From Paludibacteraceae bacterium (GTDB lineage Bacteria > Bacteroidota > Bacteroidia > Bacteroidales > Paludibacteraceae): DNA of 40,548 nucleotides. Position numbers and translations under genes: made by a program. Positions 40,521 to 40,548 of the stretch are shown one piece after another. The stretch is taken from positions 1-40,548 of the forward strand of contig JAFWOU010000035.1 in the NCBI GenBank assembly GCA_017509715.1. Reading direction: 5' to 3'. The first letter of the stretch is position 1. Every line of letters begins with the position of its first letter. The notes beneath the pieces were generated by a model. The model searched no databases. It was not told the origin of the DNA and worked only from the letters and a program-made list of their open reading frames with translations.

Positions 40521-40548
40521 AAGATTAACAATGGATTTAAAGGGTTAA

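Overview
The window is chromosomal DNA of a member of the Bacteroidales, probably an uncultured gut-type lineage. The evidence is the Bacteroidetes promoter signature (TTTG, a 20-base spacer, TAnnTTTG) at eight places, Bacteroidetes-style lipoprotein and secreted adhesin genes, an OstA-like/SurA-like envelope operon beside dnaG, a fused NfnA-NfnB-type oxidoreductase, and weak or absent Shine-Dalgarno sites. Family or genus cannot be fixed from the sequence alone. No prophage, transposase, integrase, CRISPR array or rRNA is visible.

Layout. (1) 1-11.9 kb, minus strand: the 5' part of a secreted FN3/adhesin protein cut by the window edge, then a giant 3322-residue secreted protein with about eleven adhesin-like modules alternating with FN3-like modules. 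(2) 11.9-14.1 kb, plus strand: tRNA-Cys, a structured RNA stretch, an intrinsic terminator, sufB standing alone without the other suf genes, then initiator tRNA-Met. The two tRNAs have near-identical promoter modules. (3) 14.1-15.45 kb, minus strand: a short RNase R-type exoribonuclease (RNB plus S1 only), divergent from (4) a plus-strand cluster, 15.5-23.25 kb: SurA-like PPIase, OstA-like protein, outer-membrane barrel, dnaG primase, radical SAM protein, glycosyltransferase. (5) 23.16-29.3 kb, minus strand: a 54-residue membrane protein, topoisomerase IV subunit A, the Nfn-type fusion and an AraC-family regulator, apparently one transcription unit; its end overlaps the glycosyltransferase gene convergently. 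(6) 29.4-40.5 kb, minus strand: a 125-residue unknown protein, two small lipoproteins and a second giant secreted protein (3215 residues, LamG-like, carboxypeptidase-regulatory-like and BACON-like modules). The two giants take up about 48% of the window and share a C-terminal motif that may be a sorting signal.

The most unusual signal is a set of about twelve short, imperfect tandem arrays with unit lengths of 7, 9, 11 or 21 bases. They lie in intergenic gaps, directly against stop and start codons, and in frame inside linkers of essential or giant proteins (RNase R-like, Nfn, topoisomerase IV, giant 2). Several unit families recur at distant loci, so this looks like a dispersed repeat class comparable to the heptameric STRR repeats known from cyanobacteria, which I do not recognise as a described system in this group. 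Other points of interest are the tRNA-Cys/terminator/sufB arrangement, the missing N-terminal half of the RNase R-like enzyme with a promoter directly at its start codon, and two tRNAs with atypical pairs at conserved positions.
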